From assembly GCA_023460795.1 (NCBI GenBank), contig JAEWPC010000051.1, positions 1 through 51,730 on the forward strand: a DNA stretch of 51,730 nucleotides. Reading direction: 5' to 3'. This document shows, piece after piece, positions 35,031 to 43,238 of the stretch. Source of the DNA: Bacillota bacterium (GTDB lineage Bacteria > Bacillota > Bacilli > Paenibacillales > Paenibacillaceae). Positions within the stretch are counted from its first letter, which is position 1. Each line of letters begins with the position of its first letter. Below the pieces are notes generated by a model, which made no database searches, was not told the DNA's origin, and saw nothing but the letters and a program-made list of their open reading frames with translations. The position numbers were made by a program, and so were the translations under genes.

Positions 35031-36389
35031 TTAAACTCCCTCTAACGAAACAGATACTTTCTTAGTATCTAAGAAAGCCTCCATTATTCCCGCTATCACA
35101 ATCGACTCTTGCGGAGTAAGTTTATAGCCTTTCCTCTCATTCCCATAAATCATGGCTATAAAATCGCCCAACTCGTATCGCAAGCCTTCAAGCGCGAACT
35201 TGGAGAAAAACTTCTCGTTGTCGGCCGGGTTTTCGTGACGAACCTCGAAGTATTGCGTCTTCCACCAAGGAGCTTCCACGTAGATATATCCTTGGGTGCC
35301 TGAGATAAGCAGTTGTCCTTCGGATTTCACGCCCAATCCGACTTTAGCCGTAGCCAGAGCACTTGGATATTTCAAGTGAATCTTCGTGTAAAGATCAACG
35401 CCGTTCTCGTCCTCGAACGATTCAAACCGAATTTCTTTATAGTTCGGGCCGAGCAATTTTATGATCGCCATGAGCGGGTAACTGGCAAGCTCCGTTACGC
35501 TGCCTCCGCTTTCTGCTGCCTGTAGCTCGCGAATGTCACCAGAGACTAGCTTAGTAAAGCATGCCTCCACATCGCGAATTTGACCGATTCTCCCGCTTCT
35601 GGCAATCGCCAGCAACTGAAGAAATCCCGGCGCATACGCGGTCTTGATCGCTTCAAGCAGTACTAGCCCTCGTTCCCTAGCCAGCTGGTACAATTCTTCC
35701 GCTTGGTTCGCCTCAAGAACCATCGGTTTCTCGCACAAAACGTGCTTACCGCATTGCAATGCTTCGCGAATGTACTTGTAATGCGTGTTATGCGGAGAAG
35801 CGATGTACACAGCATCGACTTTATTGAAGAACGACTCTAAATCATCCGTATAGAACTTTAATTCAAACTTCTCGGCGAAGTTCCGAGCACTGTCCAAACT
35901 CGGATTATATACACCTTCCAAGTTCGTACCGCTTACGTATTTGACCTCGGGAGCAAATCGTCCAGCAATCCTGCCGCTTCCAATGATGCCGAGTCTTACG
36001 ATCTGATACGTCTGTTGCCGGATCATCGTGCTCGAGATTCCTTTGGTGCGCTCTAGATAAACAACATCGCAATATTGTTTAATGTAGTCGAACTTTCCAT
36101 ACCAATCCGACCCTACTGTAAAGATATCGATGCCGTATTTTTGAATATCTTCGACCTTCTGGCCCTCATGATCTTCAATAATAATCTCGTCTGCGAACCC
36201 GGTCGCTTTAATATTCTCGATTCTTTCCATCAGAGAATTCACGACGTTCATCTTGCCGCGATATTCATCGTATTTCTCAGTGGTAACACCTACGATAAGG
36301 TAATCGCCAAGCTCTTTGGCGCGTTGAAGGAGCCTATAATGACCTTCATGAAACAAATCGAACGAGCCGTATGTAATGACCTTTTTCAT
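35031..36389 (-). CDS. Cytidylyltransferase fused to Gfo/Idh/MocA oxidoreductase
   Basis: 452-residue two-domain enzyme. Residues 1 to ~128 are a TagD-type nucleotidyltransferase: HxGH at 14-17 (FHEGH) and RTKGISSTMIR at 114-124. Residues ~131-452 are a Gfo/Idh/MocA dehydrogenase: GIIGSGRIAG at 134-143, SPHNTHY, and CEKPM. The fusion is continuous in one frame. A natural reading is that one half makes an alditol phosphate by reduction and the other activates it with CTP, as separate TarI/TarJ enzymes do for CDP-ribitol, though from different families. Product unknown. ATG follows GAAGAGGTG. Confidence 0.9.
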   Translation of the reverse strand: MKKVITYGSFDLFHEGHYRLLQRAKELGDYLIVGVTTEKYDEYRGKMNVVNSLMERIENIKATGFADEIIIEDHEGQKVEDIQKYGIDIFTVGSDWYGKFDYIKQYCDVVYLERTKGISSTMIRQQTYQIVRLGIIGSGRIAGRFAPEVKYVSGTNLEGVYNPSLDSARNFAEKFELKFYTDDLESFFNKVDAVYIASPHNTHYKYIREALQCGKHVLCEKPMVLEANQAEELYQLARERGLVLLEAIKTAYAPGFLQLLAIARSGRIGQIRDVEACFTKLVSGDIRELQAAESGGSVTELASYPLMAIIKLLGPNYKEIRFESFEDENGVDLYTKIHLKYPSALATAKVGLGVKSEGQLLISGTQGYIYVEAPWWKTQYFEVRHENPADNEKFFSKFALEGLRYELGDFIAMIYGNERKGYKLTPQESIVIAGIMEAFLDTKKVSVSLEGV

Positions 36390-36413
36390 AGAACGTACAC
36401 CTCTTCCTGGGAA

Positions 36414-37247
36414 TTACTCGAGCGGTAACAGTTGATATCTTGTAGCCGCATGACCTTGCCGCTGCTCAACGGGCGGGAGTTCCATGTAATTACCGAACTT
36501 GAAAGTTAAATATTCGTCGTAATCTTTAGCGGCCGGAAACAAGTGACCTTCGAACTCGATATCCGCCAATTCGATATACCATTTGCGATAGTATCCGTAT
36601 TGCCCGTTATTCGGCGTCGGGAACGTAAGCTTCCGTACCATTCGGGTTTCCTTACGGTTGCAGATCCATTTAAGTCCATCGTACAGGGCAAAGACCATAT
36701 CACGCGGGACCCATGATGCGACTCGATAGAGCGCTCTCATCCACGGATTGCGATCCGACTTAGCCCCTACGGCTGACCAGAGCATCTTTCGCACGATCGT
36801 GCACGCGAAATTATGGATACGACGGACGAATAGGCTGTTTGGAACATTGTCCATTGGGAATATATCGATAAACACGCCTGTTGGATACGGCATATGCTCT
36901 TGTCCTTTGCGCACGAATTCCGTACCTACGCGTCTGACCTTGCCGTAACCCCAACGATAACCAGGCGTATTCTTATGATCTTGGAAGTAAAACTTAGATC
37001 GGTCTAGATCCCTCTCGCACGCCACCCGAAAACGTTCATATTCATCTCGCATCATCGCCACGTCGGCATCGTCATCCCAAGGAATGTATCCCTTATGACG
37101 CACGGCGCCTAATGTCGTGCCCGCGATGATACAGTATTTAATGTCGTTCTTCTTGCATACGCGATCCACTTCGAGCAGCATCTCGAGTTGAATGAGCTGA
37201 AGTCGTCGTAAATCTTCTGGAGGCATTCTTGTATATAAATCGCTCAT
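36414..37247 (-). CDS. LicD family phosphotransferase
   Basis: 277 residues, nucleotidyltransferase-like fold. Signature: YCIIAGTTLGAVRHKGYIPWDDDADVAM at about 38-65 (split here: GTTLGAVRHKG and PWDDDAD), with metal-binding aspartates at 58-62. LicD proteins move phosphorylcholine or similar CDP-linked groups onto sugars. The ATG at 37247 has GGAGG seven bases upstream; the frame's earlier GTG at 37259 lies on that site, so it is not the start. First gene of a six-gene operon, preceded by a SigD-like promoter at 37285-37312. Confidence 0.9.
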   Translation of the reverse strand: MSDLYTRMPPEDLRRLQLIQLEMLLEVDRVCKKNDIKYCIIAGTTLGAVRHKGYIPWDDDADVAMMRDEYERFRVACERDLDRSKFYFQDHKNTPGYRWGYGKVRRVGTEFVRKGQEHMPYPTGVFIDIFPMDNVPNSLFVRRIHNFACTIVRKMLWSAVGAKSDRNPWMRALYRVASWVPRDMVFALYDGLKWICNRKETRMVRKLTFPTPNNGQYGYYRKWYIELADIEFEGHLFPAAKDYDEYLTFKFGNYMELPPVEQRQGHAATRYQLLPLE

Positions 37248-37284
37248 GAGGACCTCCACCGGTTCATTGATAGAGTTAATACTT

Positions 37285-37312
37285 ATATCGGTTAATTATG
37301 GACAACATGTTA
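37285..37312 (-). promoter_or_regulatory. SigD-like promoter before the licD operon
   Basis: On the minus strand TAAC (37309-37312), 16 bases, ACCGATAT (37285-37292). The SigD consensus is TAAA, 15-16 bases, GCCGATAT, so this has 3/4 and 7/8 matches. The spacing equals that of the flaG and flgM candidates in this window. The -10 is about 38 bases before the licD start. Confidence 0.55.
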
Positions 37313-37462
37313 CGAGTATGGAGATGAAATATATGTATATTAAATTCGTCAATCTCTCGACAAAATCCTTTATTTTTCGCGGCTCCTTATTATTCCTTGG
37401 ACTTTTCGGTTGTTTCAGTTAAGCTATTAATAATCACCATTCTTTCATTACTTGGAGGCTCT

Positions 37463-39409
37463 ATGAACCCCCTCATTTCCTTATGTATGATTGCAAAAAA
37501 TGAAGAAAAGGTTCTGGATCGATGCCTGCGCAGCGTCTGCAACTATGTCGATGAGATTATTATAGTAGATACCGGTTCCATAGACCGTACGAAGGAGATC
37601 GCCGGCAAGTACACCCAGCGAATCTATGACTTCGTCTGGATCAACGATTTCGCCGCTGCGCGCAACGAAGCGATCAAGCACGCGAAGGGGACTTGGATCT
37701 TCGTGCTTGATGCGGATGAATATATGGAAGAGGAAGACATTCGCGGACTTCGCGAGTTCCTGGCAAAGGAGAAGCCGACGAAGGATAAAGCCTTCTCCTT
37801 CATCGTTCGCAACTTCGCGGGGGACGAGAAAAATCCCTATGTCAACGAAGGAAGCATTCTTCGCGCCTTCGGTAATCGCATGGATATCTGGTATGCGCGC
37901 CCGATCCATGAGCAGCCGCATTCGAGGAGGAATATTCCGCTCAATATGGTGTCTGTCCCGTTCAAGATCCTGCATACGGGTTACTTGAACAGCGTGATGA
38001 GCGAGAAAGACAAGCATAATCGCAATATGTCGATATTCAATGATATTAAATCGAAAAAAAAGTTGTCCGCCTATGACCACTGCATGCTTGGGATGCAGCT
38101 TGCTACAGGCAGCGAGTTCGAAGAGGCTCTCAAGCACTTCCATGAAGCCATTCGCAGCAATTTAAAATCAGAAGAATGGTATAAGCACGCCTTATTCGCA
38201 ATGCTCGACATTTATTTGAAGCAAGAGAATTATATACTCGCATGGACCTTCCTCGAATCCAACCTGAAGGAATTCTCCCAATATCCGGACATCCAATACG
38301 TACGCGGCACTGTTCTGCGTACACTCGGATTCTATGAACGGGCCAAGAACGAGTGGATTGCAGCTCACAAGAATGCGGAGCAACTATCCGCGCTACCTCA
38401 AGATATTACTGCGGTGAATCCGATGCTAGGTATGTACGCACCGCTTTGGCAGCTCGCAGTGACTTACGAAAGTGAATTCAAATATCAACAATCCGTCCAA
38501 TACTTAACTATGATCTTGATGACGAACGACCAAGATCTCAATGCCATAATCAAACTGGTTGAGATTCTTACTTTGCAGGAATCCGTATCTGATACGATCC
38601 GGTTCCTTGATAAGCTGCTAAACATCGGGCACGATACCAACAAACTTAATCTGATGGCAAAGATCGGTATCGCTGTCGGCAATCGTGGGTTGGCGCAACA
38701 CTACGTACAATTGTCCGACTTTATGGAGCACGCCAGCATGATCGATCAATTGCGTTATGCTATCCTCCTGCAAGATGAGGATAAATTTGACCGTATACTG
38801 AAATACAATTCCAACAAAGACCGGAACACATCTGCAGTTCAGAAACTGATCACTGCCGGAGCAATCGCCTGGAAGCGCGCGGATTGGCTTGCAATCATCG
38901 AACAGTTTCCAGCCTCAGACATACAAGAGCACGTTATGTTCGCTCGATCCTTCCTGGACAACATCGTGCCGGAAGAGCGCTCGAAAGCGTTCGACACGGC
39001 AGTCCTCGACGTCTTGAGCACGTTGTATGCTTTGAAACAATGGGACGTATTCGACAGTTTGATCGAGCCCTATGGTTCAGCCTATGTCATCGATAAGCTG
39101 GCGAACTATTTCCTCACTAAGCATTATAAGCGTGAAGCCATGCAGTACTATCAACACCTATTGGACAGCGGGCAGCTGTCCGCTGAAAGCTGCGACAATC
39201 TCGCCTTCATCCAGAGCATCGAAGGGGACTTACAGGATGCCCTCGATTTCTGGAGCCATGCAATCGACCTCAGCCCTAATACGCCACGCTACTACGTGTG
39301 CTACATTACCCACTGTAAGAACAGCCATCAGATCGCGGAGATGAAGCAGCGTCTGATCCGTAAGTTCCCAGAATACGCAGAGCTGCTTCTATTGAACGAA
39401 TACCACTAA
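37463..39409 (+). CDS. Large GT2 glycosyltransferase with long TPR-type tail
   Basis: 648 residues, cytoplasmic. GT2 domain (about 1-210) starts LISLCMIAKNEEKVLDRCL, with IIIVDTGSIDRT and the metal-binding VLDADEYMEEED. About 430 residues of TPR-like helical repeats follow, including YDHCMLGMQLATGSEFEEAL and a C-terminal repeat SCDNLAFIQSIEGDLQDAL. The ATG at 37463 has TTGGAGG five bases upstream; the frame opens at 37397. It is on the + strand, convergent with fliS and divergent from licD. Likely a protein glycosyltransferase working on flagellin, by analogy of position and domain layout. Confidence 0.85.
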   Translation: MNPLISLCMIAKNEEKVLDRCLRSVCNYVDEIIIVDTGSIDRTKEIAGKYTQRIYDFVWINDFAAARNEAIKHAKGTWIFVLDADEYMEEEDIRGLREFLAKEKPTKDKAFSFIVRNFAGDEKNPYVNEGSILRAFGNRMDIWYARPIHEQPHSRRNIPLNMVSVPFKILHTGYLNSVMSEKDKHNRNMSIFNDIKSKKKLSAYDHCMLGMQLATGSEFEEALKHFHEAIRSNLKSEEWYKHALFAMLDIYLKQENYILAWTFLESNLKEFSQYPDIQYVRGTVLRTLGFYERAKNEWIAAHKNAEQLSALPQDITAVNPMLGMYAPLWQLAVTYESEFKYQQSVQYLTMILMTNDQDLNAIIKLVEILTLQESVSDTIRFLDKLLNIGHDTNKLNLMAKIGIAVGNRGLAQHYVQLSDFMEHASMIDQLRYAILLQDEDKFDRILKYNSNKDRNTSAVQKLITAGAIAWKRADWLAIIEQFPASDIQEHVMFARSFLDNIVPEERSKAFDTAVLDVLSTLYALKQWDVFDSLIEPYGSAYVIDKLANYFLTKHYKREAMQYYQHLLDSGQLSAESCDNLAFIQSIEGDLQDALDFWSHAIDLSPNTPRYYVCYITHCKNSHQIAEMKQRLIRKFPEYAELLLLNEYH

Positions 39410-39455
39410 TAGACGAAAGCCGCTGAGGATCTACATCCCCAGCGGCTTACGTCTA
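39410..39455. terminator. Bidirectional terminator between TPR-glycosyltransferase and fliS
   Basis: TAGACG, AAGCCGCTG and GGAT on one arm pair with ATCC, CAGCGGCTT and CGTCTA on the other, with three symmetric single mismatches and a CTAC loop. It starts at the base after the + strand stop and ends nine bases before the fliS stop, so it serves both converging units. Confidence 0.85.
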
Positions 39456-39463
39456 TTTACTAC

Positions 39464-39853
39464 CTATATTTGCTGCACGCTCGACGAAGGCGCGTTACTA
39501 CGGATCGCCGTTGTCCACGTAGACTTCAAGTCCATCAGATGATCCAGCACTTCCTTAGCTGGCCCTACGTCTTTACGAATGTTCGCTTCAATTAGTTGAT
39601 GCATCATGTATTCGTATATAGCAGCGAGATTCTTAGAAATTTCGTAATTGAAATCCAACGATGCGCTCAGCTCATGCACGATCTTCTGCGCCTTTATCAG
39701 ATTCGTATTGGTCTTCCCGAAGTCCCTCTGCTCAATTCCTTCAATTCCCAGACGCGTAAACCGTATTGCACCGTCGTAGAGCATTAGAATCAACTGTGGC
39801 CCTGATGTCTGTACAGTATTCTGTTGATAGATCTGATACGGGTTTGGTTTCAT
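39464..39853 (-). CDS. fliS: Flagellin export chaperone FliS
   Basis: 129-residue cytosolic helical chaperone that binds the C-terminus of flagellin and keeps it export-competent. Family signs: NPYQIYQQNTVQT at the N-terminus, QLILMLYDGAIRF at about 21-33 and LIKAQKIVHELSASLDF. Last gene of the flaG-fliD-fliT-fliS unit, 2 bases after the FliT-like gene. In B. subtilis the order is fliD-fliS-fliT; here the small FliT-like gene comes first. Confidence 0.96.
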   Translation of the reverse strand: MKPNPYQIYQQNTVQTSGPQLILMLYDGAIRFTRLGIEGIEQRDFGKTNTNLIKAQKIVHELSASLDFNYEISKNLAAIYEYMMHQLIEANIRKDVGPAKEVLDHLMDLKSTWTTAIRSNAPSSSVQQI

Positions 39854-39855
39854 CG

Positions 39856-40182
39856 TTATACCCCTTTGTCGAACATTATACCATCCACTGCCTCGCGATA
39901 CTCATAGGCGCCTCTCTGCACGCGAGAAGCGCTCATTTTACGTAACCCCTGTGCAGCTTCTTCCTTAAGCACGGCCATATGACGCAAAATCGCTTCATCA
40001 TATCGACCTATCTGGCTAAGGAGTTCTTTCTCGACTTCATTGAGATTAGGACGTAATGCGAGTTGATCGGCTAACTGCTGACGGAGGTCGATGAGCGCAA
40101 CGAACGGTTCGTAATCAATTGCTTCCGTCAATGCAGCTAACCGAGCCCCCTCCGCTAACACCTGTCTAATTAACGTCTCCAT
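39856..40182 (-). CDS. fliT: FliT-like small flagellar chaperone
   Basis: 108 residues, nearly all helical (LIDLRQQLADQLALRPNLNEVEKELLSQIGRYDEAIL). I assign FliT from position between fliD and fliS, size and helical character; there is no diagnostic motif. FliT chaperones the filament cap protein FliD. Sits 9 bases after fliD and 2 before fliS, so certainly in the same transcript. Confidence 0.55.
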   Translation of the reverse strand: METLIRQVLAEGARLAALTEAIDYEPFVALIDLRQQLADQLALRPNLNEVEKELLSQIGRYDEAILRHMAVLKEEAAQGLRKMSASRVQRGAYEYREAVDGIMFDKGV

Positions 40183-40191
40183 ACGCTACAC

Positions 40192-41739
40192 TCATCCGAA
40201 GAACGATGCAGATTGTGTCTGATAACGTTGCATCGCCTTTTCCATTGCCGTGAACTGTTTATAATAGGCGTTCTCCCACTTGACCATACGAGCATTCATA
40301 TCATCGATTCGCGAATTAAGCGTACGCAGTTGTTCGCTCATCGCACTAGACTCCTGGAACGTTGCATCGATACTTGTGCTGTATTTCGAAGTGCCTGCCT
40401 GCTGCGCCAAGGAATCAATCGCCGTCATCAAAGAACCCGATAACCGAACGAATAAACCGCTTTTTTGATTTGTAGGGTCCGCTTTAAGCGTCGCCATTCC
40501 GTTCGACTGGTTGAACAGCTTGTCGATAATGGTTGGATCGGCTTCAATCGCGTTCCTCAGCTTGTCCTCATCCTTAATGACGAGCTTACCACGCTGTTGC
40601 CAGTCACCTGTTTCAATCCCAAATTGCGACAGATTATACTTCTTCCCGTCTATCATTACATCGGACATCATGCCAAGGCGCAAGTTATCAACAAGCGAAG
40701 TGAGCGTAGGGTCGCGGCGGAGTAATCCACTCTTCGCCTTATCTTCCCAAAGCTTAACCTCTTCGTCGCCCAATTCGGCTTTCTGTTCAGTTGTAAGAGG
40801 TTGATAGTTACGATAACGCTGTTCATTAATTTTATTGTTGGCGGTCTCAAGCAGATCATTGTAATCCTTAATGAACGTTTTCAATGAGTCAACAACGCTG
40901 TCCGTGTTCGCCTTGACTTGCACATTAGTTCTTTCTGTAATACTCGCTGAAGCTCTATTCAGCGAAATTTCTACGCCATTCTCTATGAACGTATTACTAG
41001 TACGAGTAACAGAAACTCCGTTAATCGTTAGCTTTGCTACTTGTCCTGGGTTTACCGTGGTGGAGTCAAAGGCATTGAAAAAATTATTGAGTAAGTTCCC
41101 GCTGCCAAGCGTTGCCGAGATTTTACCATGCGCTAGATCCGAACCATCCCCCGCTATCTTAGAGGTCAATGACAACTTGCCGGTCTGTGCATCCAAATAT
41201 GCGTTCACATTCATCTCTTTATTCGCATTAATTTTGGATACCATTGAATTCAACGAGTCCACATTCTCATCTAATACAATCGTCTTCCCGTTGATTTCAA
41301 GATTTATTTTCCCATCTGTGGCTGTATAGTCAAACAACCCAGGAGCTGCGTCTTTAACTTGCTTCAGCGTCTTCGATGTATCGACTTTGCCAATTGCCTT
41401 ATCGCCTACCGCCGTTGTGAATGTGGCTAATTGCTCCACGTATATCGACATTTGACCTGCGGCGGCATTCGACGTTGCTTTCGCGCTTATAGCGCCTGAA
41501 TCGCCCGATAGGATAGCTTGTTTTGCGCTAATATTGCCCTGAATCCCATAGTTGAATAACTTATTGTTACGCAGGTCCACCATCTTGATGTTGAAGTCTC
41601 GATATTGTTCACGTTGCCACTCCAACTGTTGCTTTTGTTGATTCAACTTGTCGAGGGGGGCGCGCTTTGCCTTCATTAAATTTTTGACTATCGTATCAAT
41701 ATCAAGCCCTGACGTGAATCCTGATATACGTGTAACCAC
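40192..41739 (-). CDS. fliD: Flagellar filament cap protein FliD
   Basis: Cap at the filament tip that guides flagellin assembly. 515 residues: conserved N-terminal RISGFTSGLDIDTIVKNLMKAKRAPLDKL region (the first 30 or so residues), central beta-rich domains, and a C-terminal coiled-coil segment TLNSRIDDMNARMVKWENAYYKQFTAMEKAM. The start is GTG at 41739 with AAGGAGG eight bases upstream. It follows flaG by 13 bases. Confidence 0.96.
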   Translation of the reverse strand: MVTRISGFTSGLDIDTIVKNLMKAKRAPLDKLNQQKQQLEWQREQYRDFNIKMVDLRNNKLFNYGIQGNISAKQAILSGDSGAISAKATSNAAAGQMSIYVEQLATFTTAVGDKAIGKVDTSKTLKQVKDAAPGLFDYTATDGKINLEINGKTIVLDENVDSLNSMVSKINANKEMNVNAYLDAQTGKLSLTSKIAGDGSDLAHGKISATLGSGNLLNNFFNAFDSTTVNPGQVAKLTINGVSVTRTSNTFIENGVEISLNRASASITERTNVQVKANTDSVVDSLKTFIKDYNDLLETANNKINEQRYRNYQPLTTEQKAELGDEEVKLWEDKAKSGLLRRDPTLTSLVDNLRLGMMSDVMIDGKKYNLSQFGIETGDWQQRGKLVIKDEDKLRNAIEADPTIIDKLFNQSNGMATLKADPTNQKSGLFVRLSGSLMTAIDSLAQQAGTSKYSTSIDATFQESSAMSEQLRTLNSRIDDMNARMVKWENAYYKQFTAMEKAMQRYQTQSASFFG

Positions 41740-41752
41740 CTATACAACCTCC

Positions 41753-42169
41753 TTAAACTTTCTCATCGATGAGAAGACCGGCGATTTCCTTCATCTTCAC
41801 TACCAAATCCAATGTCTTCTCAGGTGGAACTTCACGAATGAGATCGCCTGTTTCCTTGTTAAACACTTTCACCGTGACAGAATTCGTCCCTTCGTGAACC
41901 TTCATCTCAAAGCGGGTTTCCGGTCCTTCCAACGCCTTGATCGCGCGGTCGATCGCGCGAATAAGCTGCGCATCGCCAACGGTCAATTTGACGCCGCTCT
42001 GTTCAGCTACCTTCAGTTCCTTCTCCGTACTTAACTTATTGACTGAGGTGTTGGTCGATTGACTGCGTGATTCCTCTTGCCCTCCAACTGTCGAAGACGT
42101 AGTAGGAGTAGACGATACCGGGCTTACAACAGATTTTGCGCTTACTTGTGACGTCGAAGCTACGTTCAT
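41753..42169 (-). CDS. flaG: FlaG family protein
   Basis: 138 residues. The first ~60 are low-complexity, rich in Ser/Thr/Val; the C-terminal half (LRFEMKVHEGTN type segment, ending DLVVKMKEIAGLLIDEKV) is the FlaG domain. FlaG (YvyC) influences filament length; mechanism uncertain. First gene after the SigD-like promoter at 42210-42237. The ribosome site is weak (GGGCGG about 10 bases upstream). Confidence 0.9.
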   Translation of the reverse strand: MNVASTSQVSAKSVVSPVSSTPTTSSTVGGQEESRSQSTNTSVNKLSTEKELKVAEQSGVKLTVGDAQLIRAIDRAIKALEGPETRFEMKVHEGTNSVTVKVFNKETGDLIREVPPEKTLDLVVKMKEIAGLLIDEKV

Positions 42170-42209
42170 CCTTGAACACCGCCCTAATCCTTTAGAGTAA
42201 TTACTATTA

Positions 42210-42237
42210 ATATCGACTTAATAAGCCCTATTATTTA
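42210..42237 (-). promoter_or_regulatory. SigD-like promoter of flaG-fliD-fliT-fliS
   Basis: On the minus strand TAAA (42234-42237), 16 bases, GTCGATAT (42210-42217): perfect -35 core and 7/8 of the SigD -10. It lies directly after the hag terminator and about 40 bases before flaG. Confidence 0.72.
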
Positions 42238-42247
42238 GTATTCTTAG

Positions 42248-42285
42248 AAAAAAAAGAACCCCAAGGAATATCCCTGAGGTTCTTC
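42248..42285 (-). terminator. Flagellin gene terminator
   Basis: On the minus strand AAGAACCTCAGGG pairs with CCTTGGGGTTCTT around ATATT, followed by TTTTTTCT. Strong intrinsic terminator about 20 bases past the hag stop, expected for a highly expressed gene. Confidence 0.9.
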
Positions 42286-42304
42286 TTGCCTAACTTAGCT
42301 ACGA

Positions 42305-43147
42305 TTAACGAAGCAGCGTCAGGACGCCTTGCGGAGCAGAGTTCGCTTGTGCGAGCATTGCTTGCGAGGATTGAAGCAGGATTTGGTTCTTCGACAGCTG
42401 TACCATTTCCTTCGCCATATCCGTATCGCGAATACGGGACTCGGATGCAGTGAGGTTCTCAACCGTCGTACCGAGGTTGTTCGACGTGTACTCGAGACGG
42501 TTCTGCATAGCACCCAGCTTGGCGCGCTCAGTCGATACCGCTTCGATTGCATCCTCAATCGTCGTAAGTTGTGCTTTGTAGCTAGTCGCAGAGCCCGTAG
42601 CATCAACCGTGCCTTTCTCATTGCCCATAAGGGTAGAGTACAGACCCGTGAAGCTAGTGTTCGTAACTGCGCCAATCGAGATAACTACGCTATCATCGTT
42701 AGCTTGGATCGATACCTTCGAAGTAGCAGCCGACGACGATTTGATCGAGATGCCGTTGAACTTCGTGTTGTCCATGATGCTATCGATTTGGCTCGACAGC
42801 GCCTTAAGCTCGACGTTGATGTTGTCTTTTTGGCTCGTGGAGTACGTGCCGTTCGCCTTCTGAACCGTCAGTTCCTTCATACGAGTGAGCATGGAGGAGA
42901 TTTCGTTCATCGCGCCTTCAGCCGTTTGGATGAAGGAGATACCGTCTTGAACGTTACGCTGAGCTTGCTCGAGACCACGGATCTGACCGCGCATCTTCTC
43001 GGATACTGCCAAACCGGCAGCATCGTCGCCAGCACGGTTGATGCGGAGACCGGAAGCGAGCTTCTCCATGTTCTTCGATACAGAACCATCATTCAGTTGC
43101 AGGTTGCGGTGGTTGTTCAAAGCTGTAATGTTGTGGTTAATACGCAT
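42305..43147 (-). CDS. hag: Flagellin
   Basis: Filament subunit, 280 residues, a short flagellin with D0/D1 domains and only a small central insert. N-terminus MRINHNITALNNHRNL and C-terminus LLQSSQAMLAQANSAPQGVL are the conserved export and assembly ends. The ATG at 43147 has AAGGAGG about 9 bases upstream; the frame opens at 43183. The surface-exposed centre contains Ser/Thr-rich stretches (SIKSSSAATSK, TVDATGSATSYK) that are candidate O-glycosylation sites given the glycan genes nearby. Controlled by a SigD promoter and, probably, CsrA/FliW. Confidence 0.97.
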   Translation of the reverse strand: MRINHNITALNNHRNLQLNDGSVSKNMEKLASGLRINRAGDDAAGLAVSEKMRGQIRGLEQAQRNVQDGISFIQTAEGAMNEISSMLTRMKELTVQKANGTYSTSQKDNINVELKALSSQIDSIMDNTKFNGISIKSSSAATSKVSIQANDDSVVISIGAVTNTSFTGLYSTLMGNEKGTVDATGSATSYKAQLTTIEDAIEAVSTERAKLGAMQNRLEYTSNNLGTTVENLTASESRIRDTDMAKEMVQLSKNQILLQSSQAMLAQANSAPQGVLTLLR

Positions 43148-43153
43148 TTGTAA

Positions 43154-43194
43154 TTTCCTCCTTGAATGGTTAAGTAAGTCCACATCCTTGTGGA
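43154..43194 (-). promoter_or_regulatory. CsrA-type binding sites in the hag leader
   Basis: On the minus strand TCCACA, AGGA, TGTGGA (43179-43194) forms a six-base-pair hairpin with GGA in its loop, the classic CsrA target shape. The second GGA is in the Shine-Dalgarno AAGGAGGAAA (43154-43163), 16 bases further on. B. subtilis hag has the same two-site arrangement, with CsrA blocking translation until FliW removes it. csrA and fliW are directly upstream here. Confidence 0.8.
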
Positions 43195-43238
43195 TATGCC
43201 AGCGTCAGGTCGGCCGCCCGGAACTGGCTATATATTCT

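Noticed and set aside
37481..38143. 220-codon minus-strand frame inside the + strand TPR-glycosyltransferase
   Set aside because: Antisense to a clear GT2 domain with DxD motif; no ribosome site or family.
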